Source of the DNA: Tectiglobus sp963922535
GTDB taxonomy: Bacteria > Pseudomonadota > Alphaproteobacteria > Rhizobiales > Hyphomicrobiaceae
Direction: 5' to 3'
DNA length: 64,000 bases
Assembly: GCA_963922535.1 (NCBI GenBank)
Contig: CAWUIN010000002.1
Location: forward strand, 1 to 64,000
Position numbers and translations under genes: made by a program. Below are positions 36,779-45,527 of this stretch, piece by piece (position 1 is the stretch's first letter; every line of letters begins with the position of its first letter). The notes beneath the pieces are model-generated. The model was not told the DNA's origin. It saw nothing but the letters and a program-made list of their open reading frames with translations, and ran no database searches.

Positions 36779-36990
36779 CTTCGAGGCTTGGCAAACGAAA
36801 CATTAACGCGTCCCATATTCAACTTTTCGACGACATCGTGGGCAGCTTTGGTCGAGTCTCTCGGCATTGCAGTTCTCGACACTGTAAAGGTTTGGTGCGA
36901 TTTGAGATCATGCCAGACAATCTCGATGTCATTGAATACGGGCGCGTATTCGGGCAACCGTCCGACTCGCAGCCAGCAGGTTCCACAAGT
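36779..36990 (-). pseudogene. C-terminal remnant of an IS630-like transposase
   Basis: The minus strand encodes LPEYAPVFNDIEIVWHDLK followed by SHQTFTVSRTAM and KAAHDVVEKLN. This matches the end of DDE transposases of the IS630 group, where LPxYAPELNDIExVWxDLK carries the last catalytic glutamate. The frame is lost upstream of about 36990 and there is no N-terminus; downstream it runs into the antisense of icd. The adjoining region 37041-37133 is a long palindrome, possibly an end of the lost element or a derivative. Confidence 0.7.
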
Positions 36991-37040
36991 AAATTGTTAA
37001 TACCAGGTGCTGTTGTTCAGTATCGTCAGAGGCTGGCAGA

Positions 37041-37133
37041 GGCGAATTTTTGTCGCCCGGCAAGGAGCATTTTTGCGTGCGGAGCGACGCCTCGTCACGC
37101 AAATGCAATTTTGCGCCGCAGTGAAAATTCGCC
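37041..37133. repeat. 93-bp imperfect palindrome, copy D
   Basis: GGCGAATTTT (37041-37050) and AAAATTCGCC (37124-37133) are perfect outer arms. Inside them GCATTTTTGCGTG pairs with CACGCAAATGC. On the minus strand the flank reads GCGAAGCCGGCGGTGGCGAA, nearly the same as the plus strand at 50834-50852. The region 36779-37290 has no intact gene; the transposase remnant fills its left part. Confidence 0.7.
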
Positions 37134-37290
37134 ACCGCCGGCTTCGCGCTGCACATCCATCGTTATAGCTTCAGGAAACGGTCTCAATTTTCCCAAAAAC
37201 CGGCTTTGCGTGGCTCAACTGATGCAGGTCTTGACCATGCATAAACCGGTAATGGCATTGCAATCGCCAAATTCTGCTCGTGTCCGAGCG

Positions 37291-38658
37291 CTATAAATCG
37301 ATATAGTCTTCCACTGTACGCCCGTGTGGCAGCGGTACATTGTAAACGTCGGACTTAAACGCTTCGAGACCGCGCGGCACTGAGCCGCCGTAAGCCCAGT
37401 CAAGCATCTCAACCGTATGGACAATGGGAAACTCCATGACGCCGGCAAGATGAGTAATGCAGCCGATATTGCCGGTTGCGACAACATTAGGCTTAACGCT
37501 GCGAATGTTGGCTGCCTTGCGCTCGCGCAGCAAACCGGCAATATCCGGCTGCATGATGTTGTACGTTCCGGCTGAGCCGCAACAAATATGCCCCTCAGGT
37601 ACGTCCACGACCGTAAATCCAGCGTTTTTAAGCAATGTTTTTGGAGCATCTGTAATGCGCTGTCCATGTTGCATTGAGCAGGCGGAATGATAAGCCACTT
37701 TGATGGAGGACCAGCGCATGGGGGGGCCGAGATTGTGCTTGGTAAGGAATTCCGTGATATCCATCGTCTTGTCGACGATCGCTTGTGCCCGTTCGCCGTA
37801 GTCATCAAAATGCCTGAGCATATGGGCGTAATTTTTTACCGTTGTGCCGCATCCGGAGGCATTGATAATGATTGCGTCGATGGGTTCGCGCTGCATCGCC
37901 TTCCACCACGCATCGACATTGCGCTTAGCAAAGTCTATTGCCTGTTTCTCAAGTCCCATATGATGCACGAGCGCACCGCAACAGCCGGAACCTGATGCAA
38001 CTTTGACATCGACGCCACGGCGGGTGAGAAGGCTGACCGTAGCTTCGTTTATTTCTGGCCGCAGAACCTGCTGCGCACAACCAGCAAGCATTAGCACACG
38101 TGCCTGACGTGAGACTTTGCTGCGTATCAGGCTGAAATTTCTATATTTGCTGCCATGCTGCAACTTTTGAGGAGCAAGTTCGACCATGGCAGCCAGTTGC
38201 TTCAAGCCAAGTCTCTTCATAACGCTGAGAAAAAGACGGCCAAAGGGGGCCAGTGCCAACATAAATCTGAAGCGGCCAGGATAGGGGGCGGAAGCTGCAA
38301 GCAGTGTGCGAACCAGCCGTTCCTGCAAGGAACGTGAGCTATGCTCATGAATATAGACACGGGCATGATCGACAAGATGCATATAATCGACGCCGCTCGG
38401 GCATGTGGTCATGCACGACAGGCATGACAGACAACGGTCTATATGGACGCGGACTTCAGGTGTGACGCCGCGATCCTTCTCAAACATGTCCTTCATCAAA
38501 TAGATGCGGCCACGCGGGCTATCGCGTTCGTCGCCAAGTACAACGTAGCTTGAACAGGTTGCGGTGCATAGCCCGCAATGAACGCAACGCCGAAGTATCT
38601 GATTGACCTCTGACACGCGTGGATCTTGCAGTTGTTCCGGCGAAAAGTTCGTTTGCAT
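37291..38658 (-). CDS. glcF: Glycolate oxidase iron-sulfur subunit GlcF
   Basis: Electron-transfer subunit of membrane-associated glycolate dehydrogenase. Two ferredoxin-type [4Fe-4S] motifs are present: CVHCGLCTATC and CLSCLSCMTTCP. Two CCG domains follow, with SGSGCCGALVHHMG and GHICCGSAGTYNIMQP. Length 455 compares with about 407 for E. coli; the extra residues lie between the domains. It is the third gene of glcD-glcE-glcF, 111 bp after glcE. Confidence 0.96.
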   Translation of the reverse strand: MQTNFSPEQLQDPRVSEVNQILRRCVHCGLCTATCSSYVVLGDERDSPRGRIYLMKDMFEKDRGVTPEVRVHIDRCLSCLSCMTTCPSGVDYMHLVDHARVYIHEHSSRSLQERLVRTLLAASAPYPGRFRFMLALAPFGRLFLSVMKRLGLKQLAAMVELAPQKLQHGSKYRNFSLIRSKVSRQARVLMLAGCAQQVLRPEINEATVSLLTRRGVDVKVASGSGCCGALVHHMGLEKQAIDFAKRNVDAWWKAMQREPIDAIIINASGCGTTVKNYAHMLRHFDDYGERAQAIVDKTMDITEFLTKHNLGPPMRWSSIKVAYHSACSMQHGQRITDAPKTLLKNAGFTVVDVPEGHICCGSAGTYNIMQPDIAGLLRERKAANIRSVKPNVVATGNIGCITHLAGVMEFPIVHTVEMLDWAYGGSVPRGLEAFKSDVYNVPLPHGRTVEDYIDL

Positions 38659-38769
38659 TGGCAGCGTCCAGCATCTTTGTCAGTGTTGGGGATTAGTGTC
38701 GATTGCCATCCGATTAAGTGCTGCATGATTGCGGCGGACTGGTTTTTTTACATTACATCACGGGGCCGT

Positions 38770-40065
38770 TCAGATGTTGGCGTACATGCGCCCTTTATTC
38801 AGAATGCCAGCAGGATCGAAGGCTTGTTTAATGTTCCGGGTCATACGTTCCGTGCCGTGGTCCAAAGGCTGGAAGATTTCAACGTTGCTTCTGACTTCCT
38901 CATCGGCCCGGATGAGAGTGGCGTGACCGCCATATGCCGCAAGTGCACGCCTGATGTCGCTTGCACCTGCATCCGCGGCTTGTGGGATTGACAGCCAGAT
39001 GAGACCGCCCGACCAGTCGAAAAAAGCTTCCGCTTCCCTGTACCTTTGAATATCAGAGACCAAAAGAGCTCCTTTGTTTGGCAGAGTTGAAATGCGCCAA
39101 AGCTGCTCTGTGCGCCCGATCATAGGCGAAAGTTGCCGCAGTTCATTCCAGAAGTAGAGAGAATCCTCATTTCCGACCACATGCACCTCGCCGTAAGTTT
39201 TCAGTGCTTCCTGCAAGCGCTCCATCCGTCGTGGCAGGAACTTGGAGAAGTTTTCAAGCCGCAGCGCCGTGATAGAATTGGCTGCGCTACGAAAGGCATC
39301 ACTGTTTAAACGTTCGACCAGTGGCAGTTCAAGATGAACGGCTCCTGTCACTTCGAAAGGTGTGGCCAGCGCAGCGCACATGGCCTCGACCGCAATTTCG
39401 TTGGACAAGCCGATGATGACGAGCGTTGCCGTCATCTCTGGTCGCGGCAGGACTTTGAATGTCGCCTCAGTAATCACTCCCAGGGTCCCCCAGCTGCCGG
39501 CAACCGCGCGGGTCAGACCAATGCCGGTGACATCCTTCAATACGCGGCCGCCTGACTTAAATATCTGCCCGATGCCGGAAACGGCGCGGACGCCTAGCAG
39601 GTGATCTCGGCCCGCGCCTGCTGCAATACGGCGGCTGCCGGAAATATCTACGGCGAACATGCCTCCCACAGTGCCTCTTCCCGCAGGCTTATCGAGCACT
39701 GGGCCGAGATCGACCGGTTCAAAAGCCAGCATTTGACCATTGTTCTCCAGCTCCGCTTCAATATCTGACACCAGCACGCCAGCTTCCGCCGCCATGACAA
39801 GCTCGCTTGGTTCGTAAAGCTTAACGCTACGCATGATGCATGGCGAAACAACCGTGGCGGCATGCGTTGGTCGTCCAATGCTACGCTTTGATCCGCTGCC
39901 GACAATTTCAACCGGCTTTTGTTGTTCAATTGCATCCCGCACGTAACGTGCTAATTCCCAGTCTGTCGCAGGCCGCAAGACGGTATGCAGAACGTTTTCC
40001 TCGATTGACGCCGAAAGTGTCGCGTCAGCAGGGCCAGGTCGTCTGGTTGAGGTTGTTGGCTTCAA
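38770..40065 (-). CDS. glcE: Glycolate oxidase FAD-binding subunit GlcE
   Basis: Second flavin-type subunit of glycolate oxidase. It has the FAD_binding_4 core: GSGSKRSIGRPTHA, LVMAAEAGVLVSDIEAEL, GRGTVGGMFAVDISGSRRIAAGAGRDHLLG and GSWGTLGVITEATFKVLP. The C-terminal FDPAGILNKGRMYANI is typical. It begins with TTG overlapping the glcD stop (TTGA), so translation is coupled. Glycolate oxidation yields glyoxylate in the cytoplasm with electrons to the quinone pool. Confidence 0.96.
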   Translation of the reverse strand: MKPTTSTRRPGPADATLSASIEENVLHTVLRPATDWELARYVRDAIEQQKPVEIVGSGSKRSIGRPTHAATVVSPCIMRSVKLYEPSELVMAAEAGVLVSDIEAELENNGQMLAFEPVDLGPVLDKPAGRGTVGGMFAVDISGSRRIAAGAGRDHLLGVRAVSGIGQIFKSGGRVLKDVTGIGLTRAVAGSWGTLGVITEATFKVLPRPEMTATLVIIGLSNEIAVEAMCAALATPFEVTGAVHLELPLVERLNSDAFRSAANSITALRLENFSKFLPRRMERLQEALKTYGEVHVVGNEDSLYFWNELRQLSPMIGRTEQLWRISTLPNKGALLVSDIQRYREAEAFFDWSGGLIWLSIPQAADAGASDIRRALAAYGGHATLIRADEEVRSNVEIFQPLDHGTERMTRNIKQAFDPAGILNKGRMYANI

Positions 40066-41510
40066 GCGGCAGCCTCCCTATCATCATCCGTTGCCAATGG
40101 AAAAACCTTCCCCGGATTTAAAAGCCAATGCGGATCCAGAGAAGCCTTGATACGCATTTGTATATCAAGATCGTCCTGGGAAAACTGTACGCGCATTAAG
40201 TCACGCTTTTCAATGCCAACGCCGTGCTCGCCGGTCAGGCAACCGCCAACCTCAACGCACAATTTGAGAATTTCAGCGCCAGCCTCTTCAGCATTGATCG
40301 ATTGCTGCGGATCATTTGCATCGAACAGGATCAAGGGGTGCAGATTACCGTCGCCTGCGTGGAAAATGTTGGCAACGCGCAGGCCGTAGTGTGCGACAAT
40401 GTCCGAAATCCTCGCCAAAACCTCCGGCAGTCTGCCAAGTGGAATTGTGCCATCCATGCAGTAAAAATCGGCAATCCGGCCCACTGCCCCGAATGCCGCT
40501 TTGCGCCCGCGCCATATTCTTGCGCTCTGATCATCGTTCTCGCTGACGACGATTGTGCGGGGATTGAAATTTTCACAGATATCTTTGATATTGTCGAGAA
40601 GTACCGGTATTTCATCCGGGCTGCCTTCAACTTCTACGATCAAAAGAGCTTCAACGTCGGTTGGATACCCTGCCTTGGCAAAATCCTCGCAGACACGGAT
40701 GGCGGGCCGGTCCATATACTCAATTGCAACAGGCACAATGCCGGCGCCAATTATTGCCGCGACACAGGCACCGGCCTGCATGCTCGAATCAAAGCCTATC
40801 ATCAGCGGACGCGCACCTTCCGCCATCCGCAAAATGCGAACTGTGGCCTCTGTTACAATGCCAAATTGACCCTCCGATCCGATTATCAGGCCAAGCAGGT
40901 CAATCCCGCTGGCATCAAGATAAGGGCCACCTACTTCAACGATTTCACCTTGTATCGTAACAATCTTGAGACCGAGGACATTGTTGAGCGTAACGCCGTA
41001 TTTCAAGCAGTGAGCGCCGCCGGAATTCATCGCGATATTACCTGCAATCGTACACGCGAGCTGGCTTGAAGGATCGGGTGCATAAAAATATCCCTCCGCC
41101 CTAACCGCTTCTGAAATCGCAAGATTGGTGACCCCAGCCTCGACGCGCACATGGCGGTTGGCAAAGTCGGTTTCCAGAATCTTATTCATTTTGGAGATGC
41201 AAATCACAATGCCGTCTTCGGCGGGCAGCGCACCACCGCAAAGCGATGTGCCGGCTCCGCGCGGAAAAACCTTGAGGCGTTGCATGTGGCAATAACGTAA
41301 TAATTTTGAGATATCCTGCGTTGTGCGTGGCAGCACCACAGCAAGCGGCAATCGTGTATAGGCGGTGAGTGCATCTGTCTCGTAAGCCCGTCTGCCATCA
41401 TCATCCGTAATGACAGCATCGGCTCCGACGATGGAGATGAGCTCCTCGGCAATCTTGTTTCTGCGCTTCAAAATATTCTGGTCTGGAGGCGGGAGCTTGA
41501 TTGATGCCAT
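40062..41510 (-). CDS. glcD: Glycolate oxidase subunit GlcD
   Basis: Main FAD-containing subunit of glycolate oxidase. FAD_binding_4 motifs: PRGAGTSLCGGALPAEDG, GVTNLAISEAV, DPSSQLACTIAGNIAMNSGGAHCLKYG (split across the flavin loop), LIIGSEGQFGIVTEATV. FAD-oxidase C motifs: FHAGDGNLHPLI, TGEHGVGIEKRD and DPHWLLNPGKVFP. Start MASIKLPPPDQNILKRRNK; an in-frame extension to 41555 is unlikely. It is the first gene of glcDEF. No glcC regulator is nearby. Confidence 0.97.
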   Translation of the reverse strand: MASIKLPPPDQNILKRRNKIAEELISIVGADAVITDDDGRRAYETDALTAYTRLPLAVVLPRTTQDISKLLRYCHMQRLKVFPRGAGTSLCGGALPAEDGIVICISKMNKILETDFANRHVRVEAGVTNLAISEAVRAEGYFYAPDPSSQLACTIAGNIAMNSGGAHCLKYGVTLNNVLGLKIVTIQGEIVEVGGPYLDASGIDLLGLIIGSEGQFGIVTEATVRILRMAEGARPLMIGFDSSMQAGACVAAIIGAGIVPVAIEYMDRPAIRVCEDFAKAGYPTDVEALLIVEVEGSPDEIPVLLDNIKDICENFNPRTIVVSENDDQSARIWRGRKAAFGAVGRIADFYCMDGTIPLGRLPEVLARISDIVAHYGLRVANIFHAGDGNLHPLILFDANDPQQSINAEEAGAEILKLCVEVGGCLTGEHGVGIEKRDLMRVQFSQDDLDIQMRIKASLDPHWLLNPGKVFPLATDDDREAAA

Positions 41511-41844
41511 TTTGTTTTCTCGCACATGCCTGCTGTCACCGGTGCTTTCATGCATTCGTACTGTAGACCGGTCGTTTTGTATTTAAAAAACATGGTTACC
41601 ATTACAAGAAAGTATTTACACGTGTATTTCGACATTTTGTGTCGTGAAGTATCAGCCTATGATATGATAAATTGATTGTACACTTGCCAAAGCCAAATCA
41701 GTACGGGTAAGAGGCTTGGTGGTGGTAAGTATTTTATCTTACAATCTGGTAATTGTCGTAACAGTGTTTTAAAAAATTTGTATATGCCCTAATAGGGCGC
41801 TTATAACATCAATGCGCCTGTCAACTTGGGAGGGCTTGTTCTCT
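41511..41844. other. Divergent intergenic region upstream of glcD
   Basis: AT-rich, 334 bp, no gene. It must hold the glcDEF promoter (minus) and that of the small membrane protein (plus). TATGATATGATAAATTG near 41657-41673 offers several -10-like hexamers but no matched -35 was found. Confidence 0.35.
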
Positions 41845-42135
41845 ATGATTGATCCTTATATTCCACTTATCATCGGCGCTGTCGGCGGTCTCGTTGGCGG
41901 CAACCTTTTCGGGAAAATCATTGGCGGTTCAAAGGTCGGCATGGCGTCCGGTACCTTAATCGGTATCGTAGGAGGCATTCTTGGTCAGATTTTCATCAGT
42001 CCGGAAATCGGCCCGATGATTGGTGCAACAAGTGATGCTCTGGCGCCTATGACCATTGTTTCCAACCTGGCTTCAGGTGCAATCGGCGGCGGTCTGCTGG
42101 GCATCGTCTGGGGTATTCTGCGCCGCATTTTCTAA
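41845..42135 (+). CDS. Small glycine-zipper membrane protein
   Basis: 96 residues, start MIDPYIPLIIGAVGGLVGG after GGGAGGG. Nearly the whole protein is hydrophobic with repeated GxxxG spacing: GAVGGLVGGNLFGKIIGG, GTLIGIVGGILGQIF, and SGAIGGGLLGIVWGILRRIF. Three helices are likely, with a basic C-terminal RRIF. It resembles GlsB/YeaQ-type or other glycine-zipper proteins only in composition; I recognise no family. Convergent with the di-haem peroxidase gene, 30 bp apart. An in-frame ATG at 41812 is an alternative start. Confidence 0.7.
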   Translation: MIDPYIPLIIGAVGGLVGGNLFGKIIGGSKVGMASGTLIGIVGGILGQIFISPEIGPMIGATSDALAPMTIVSNLASGAIGGGLLGIVWGILRRIF

Positions 42136-42165
42136 TGCATTCATGCTTGCTCAGATCTTTATTCG

Positions 42166-43170
42166 CTATAAAGTCTTGAGAAATGCAATCAACTCAGCAC
42201 GTTCCTGCGTGCTGAGTCTCAAATCCTTAACAAGGCTCGGTGCCAGGGATTGACGTTTTTCAAATCCTCCAGCGTAATGCGCCATAACATCGTCGAGCGA
42301 TTTTTTCGATCCATCGTGCATATAGGGTGCTGAGAGGTACACACTGCGTAGTCCTGGTGTCTTGAAGCGCCGCGCTTTTAATGCGCCGCCGTCTATCGCG
42401 CTGCGTCCCGGATCATCCGTTGCCAAACCAATGTCGTGGAATTTATCGTCGGTGAATCGCCAGCCGCCATGGCAGGCAAGGCAACCGGCACGGCCGGTAA
42501 ATAATTGAAAGCCACGCTGCTCCTGTTTTGTCAAAGCGCTCACCTCACCCCCGATCCAGCGGTCAAAACGGGTGACAGGCGATACAAGCGAACGCTCATA
42601 ACTTGCAATGGCAGCCAGGATGGTAGCCTCACTAATCTTTGGCGATCGAGAAAACGCCGCTGCAAATGCCGCCTGCATTGCCGTGTCACGCCTGAGCCTG
42701 CGCACAATGATTGCAAAGTCACCCCCCATTTCTCGCGGATGTTCGATCGGCACCCGTGCCTGGTCTTCCAGAGTTGCTGCGCGGCCGTCCCAGTAAAAAT
42801 GCGGTGCCCAGGCCAGATTCCAGAGCGCAGGCGCGTTACGTTTCAGAGGCAGGCCATCACGCCCCAGGGGCTGCGGCCGGCGGTCGGAATATCCCTTCTG
42901 CGGTGCATGACAGGTGGCGCAGCTGCGGGTCCCGTCACCAGAAAGCCGAGGGTCGAAATAAAGGCGCCTGCCAAGCGCAACTTTGGCTTTGGTAAGCGGA
43001 TTATCAGCAGGAGCCGGAATGGTATCAGGACGCGCAAAGATGCTTTGCCATAACTGCGCCGGTGGAGGCGACGGGCTTCCGGATTGTGCTGAAAGTATGG
43101 AAAATGGAGGAAGCGTGGTAGCGATCAGACAAGCTAATCCCGCTAAAGTTCTATCCCACACCTTGAACAC
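42166..43170 (-). CDS. Periplasmic di-haem cytochrome-c peroxidase (MauG/CcpA family)
   Basis: Reduces hydrogen peroxide, or performs MauG-like oxidation, in the periplasm. An N-terminal signal sequence ends near ILSAQS. Two c-haem attachment sites are visible: CATCH (RSCATCHAPQKGYSD) and CLACH (AGCLACHGGWRFTDD), with the distal region FHDIGL and LRSVYLSAPYMHDGS. Length 334 is typical. It starts with GTG. The histidine/methionine axial ligands distinguishing peroxidase from MauG cannot be assigned with confidence. Confidence 0.92.
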   Translation of the reverse strand: MFKVWDRTLAGLACLIATTLPPFSILSAQSGSPSPPPAQLWQSIFARPDTIPAPADNPLTKAKVALGRRLYFDPRLSGDGTRSCATCHAPQKGYSDRRPQPLGRDGLPLKRNAPALWNLAWAPHFYWDGRAATLEDQARVPIEHPREMGGDFAIIVRRLRRDTAMQAAFAAAFSRSPKISEATILAAIASYERSLVSPVTRFDRWIGGEVSALTKQEQRGFQLFTGRAGCLACHGGWRFTDDKFHDIGLATDDPGRSAIDGGALKARRFKTPGLRSVYLSAPYMHDGSKKSLDDVMAHYAGGFEKRQSLAPSLVKDLRLSTQERAELIAFLKTL

Positions 43171-43533
43171 AAGAACACCGTACTACTGTTTCCTTTGATC
43201 TGAGATGATATATTGCACGCCACATGCGGCCAACCGAGGGCATCAGCTGAAAATTACGCCGGTATTAATGCCGGCCCAACCGATTTCGCCAGATGGCAGG
43301 TTGCATCCAGGTTTTTTAATGCCGCGTTTACCCTTCAGGGCAGTATCGCCGCAATTGACACTTCATTGTGCCTCAGAATTGCAGAAAATTTACAGACTTC
43401 ACGTTACACAAATCGTCTTCATTATTGAGGCCGGATCAATAGCGTCAAGAAACTGGCCGGCCGCATTCAAGACAGATAGCGCGTATCGGTCTGGTTGCTC
43501 CGAACGTTTCAGGGTCTTTAAGAGATACAGCAT
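43171..43533. other. Divergent intergenic region before the pseudouridine synthase
   Basis: 363 bp, no supported gene. A minus frame of 83 codons overlapping the synthase start has no ribosome site and looks like a shadow. TTGACACTTCATTGTG near 43357 contains a -35-like TTGACA on the plus strand without a matched -10. Confidence 0.3.
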
Positions 43534-44559
43534 ATGTCCGGTGATCGAACCGATATCATTCAACTCATCGTCGGCGCGGAGGCCAGCGGCAGCCGCTTGG
43601 ACAAGTTCGTTGCCGCAGCAGTAAGCGAACTCAGCCGCCAGCGCGTTCAAGGTCTAATTAAGGCTGGTAACGTTATGGTCGATGGTGATCCTTGCTTGGA
43701 TGCAAAGTGCAAAGTTCGTGAAAACCAAAAGGTCAGCGTGGCTCTGCCGCCGCTGGAGCCGGCCGGGATCATGGCAGAGGCGATACCGCTCAACATTGTC
43801 TATGAAGATGACGACGTGATTGTCGTTGATAAACCGGCTGGGCTTGTGACACATCCGGCGCCCGGCCACACAGGCGGTACACTGGTCAACGCGTTGCTGG
43901 CCCATGCCGGTAAAAGCTTGTCCGGCATTGGTGGCGTTGCCCGGCCCGGCATTGTCCATCGCCTGGATAAAGACACATCGGGCCTGATCGTGATTGCCAA
44001 GAATGATTACGCGCATAAACACTTGGCACAGCAATTCGCAGCGCATGGATCCGATGGACGCATGCAACGTATTTATCGTGCATTTACCTGGGGCGGCTTT
44101 GACCGTCCCCGCGGCACTGTTGATGCTCCCCTTGGCCGCAGCACGACCAACCGGCGAAAGATCAAAATTGTGTCGGGAGCGTACGGGCGCCACGCGGTCA
44201 GTCATTATTGGGTGCAAAAGCAGTATGCCTTCGCCAGTGGCGTTACCGTGAGCCAGCTTCGGCTCCAGCTGGAAACTGGCCGAACGCATCAGATCCGGGT
44301 TCATATGGCGTCAATCGGTCACCCATTACTCGGTGACATGACTTATGGCATGGGCTTTAAATCAAGCGCCGTAAACCTGCCAGAGCGTTCAGCGGATGCA
44401 TTGGATGCACTCGGCCGTCAGGCTCTGCACGCTGTTATTCTTGCGTTTCAGCATCCGCGTTCAGGCGATGTTATGCACTTTGAAAGCCCGCTGCCATCTG
44501 ATCTGGCAAGCCTAGCTGCCGCTCTGGAACGGGATTACACAGATACGACAGATATATAA
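43534..44559 (+). CDS. rluD: RluA/RluD family 23S rRNA pseudouridine synthase
   Basis: Isomerises uridines in 23S rRNA (RluD: 1911, 1915, 1917). An N-terminal S4-like domain (SRLDKFVAAAVSELSRQRVQGLIKAGNVMVDG) precedes the catalytic domain with VVDKPAGLVTHPAPGHTGGTLVNALLAH and HRLDKDTSGLIVIAKN, whose Asp is catalytic. RTHQIRVHMASIGHPLLGD is the RNA-contact motif. At 341 residues with an S4 domain, RluD is the closest fit. The neighbouring rpoH found in many alphaproteobacteria is absent here. Confidence 0.92.
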   Translation: MSGDRTDIIQLIVGAEASGSRLDKFVAAAVSELSRQRVQGLIKAGNVMVDGDPCLDAKCKVRENQKVSVALPPLEPAGIMAEAIPLNIVYEDDDVIVVDKPAGLVTHPAPGHTGGTLVNALLAHAGKSLSGIGGVARPGIVHRLDKDTSGLIVIAKNDYAHKHLAQQFAAHGSDGRMQRIYRAFTWGGFDRPRGTVDAPLGRSTTNRRKIKIVSGAYGRHAVSHYWVQKQYAFASGVTVSQLRLQLETGRTHQIRVHMASIGHPLLGDMTYGMGFKSSAVNLPERSADALDALGRQALHAVILAFQHPRSGDVMHFESPLPSDLASLAAALERDYTDTTDI

Positions 44560-44688
44560 TTTGTTTGGCAGGCAAATAAGCAGAAATTCTCGTATTGACC
44601 AACGAACCAGCTATTCAAATTTGTTCGGTCAACCGATATATCGTGAAAAAGATCGATACGCTTCGTTAGTCGAGCGGATGAAGCCTGC

Positions 44689-44814
44689 TTAGCCTTGCCG
44701 GGCTTTAAAGCGACGCTGCGTCTTGTTGATGACATAAAGGCGGCCGCGGCGGCGTACAACGCGGTTATCGCGATGGCGCGATTTGAGCGCTTTGATGGAG
44801 TTTCTGACTTTCAT
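44689..44814 (-). CDS. rpmJ: 50S ribosomal protein L36 (zinc-free form)
   Basis: 41 residues: MKVRNSIKALKSRHRDNRVV, then a basic tail ending RFKARQG. This is the form of L36 that lacks the CxxC zinc ligands, normal in alphaproteobacteria (YkgO-like). Single gene; flanks hold no ribosomal operon. Confidence 0.96.
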   Translation of the reverse strand: MKVRNSIKALKSRHRDNRVVRRRGRLYVINKTQRRFKARQG

Positions 44815-45020
44815 AGTGGTGACCTGTTTATGCAAAAACCAATACATGCTTGCGTACGATAAGGACAGCAAGCATTGCACGGCAAATGTTCTTATATTAA
44901 AGCTCTATCATCCACTTTTTTGCCGCTCAAGTCAACCACGATATCATAAGGCAGAAATCTTCACCTGAATAGCCGGCAAACTCTGGTTCATTGAATTCAA
45001 TCGCATTTCAATGGTGTCGG

Positions 45021-45527
45021 TTATTTTTCCTTTTGCTTAATGCTTTTGGGGTCGATGCCGCCCATTTCACAGACAATTTCCCATTCCGTCGCTGTCACAG
45101 GCTGCACGGAAAGCCGCATTGCAGTTACGAGCGCCATTTCAGACAGCTTTGGATTATTTTTGACGTCGGCGAGCGTTACAGGTTGTGGCATCGGACTAAC
45201 GGCACGAACGTCCACACATTCCCAACGCTCATCGTCAGTTGTCGAATCCTGGTGCGCCAGTGCGCAGACCTCACAAATCCCGACAATATCCTTACCCGCA
45301 TTGGAGTGATAGAAAAAACCAAGATCGCCAGGGCGCATTTCGCGCATATTATTGCGCGCCAGATAGTTACGGATACCGTCCCATTCCTCCCCCTGGCTGC
45401 CTTTGGCGACCAGTTGATCCCATGAAAATTTGTCAGGTTCTGACTTAAACAACCAGTAAAGCAGCTCATTGCCAACGCGCTCTGGCGGTGCGCCGATTTT
45501 AAGTTTAGGCGTCGCAGTTCTGGCCAT
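45021..45527 (-). CDS. EVE domain protein (YTH/PUA-like, THYN1 type)
   Basis: 168 residues with the EVE fold, a PUA-like domain thought to bind modified DNA or RNA bases. Motifs: YWLFKSEPDKFSWDQL, EEWDGIRNYLARNNMREMRPGDLGFFYHSN and GICEVCALAHQD. The C-terminal VKNNPKLSEMALVTAMRLSVQPVTATEW is characteristic. The ATG shares one base with the gpsA stop (TAATG), so the two genes are coupled. An extra 20-residue polar N-terminus is present. Confidence 0.93.
   Translation of the reverse strand: MARTATPKLKIGAPPERVGNELLYWLFKSEPDKFSWDQLVAKGSQGEEWDGIRNYLARNNMREMRPGDLGFFYHSNAGKDIVGICEVCALAHQDSTTDDERWECVDVRAVSPMPQPVTLADVKNNPKLSEMALVTAMRLSVQPVTATEWEIVCEMGGIDPKSIKQKEK

Noticed and set aside
42190..42220. 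Perfect 9-bp stem CTCAGCACG/CGTGCTGAG near the end of the peroxidase gene
   Set aside because: It lies inside the coding sequence (LSTQERAEL) and has no T-run; a coincidence of codons or a weak terminator at most.
43399..43650. 83-codon minus frame overlapping the pseudouridine synthase start
   Set aside because: Overlaps a certain gene, no ribosome site, no family.
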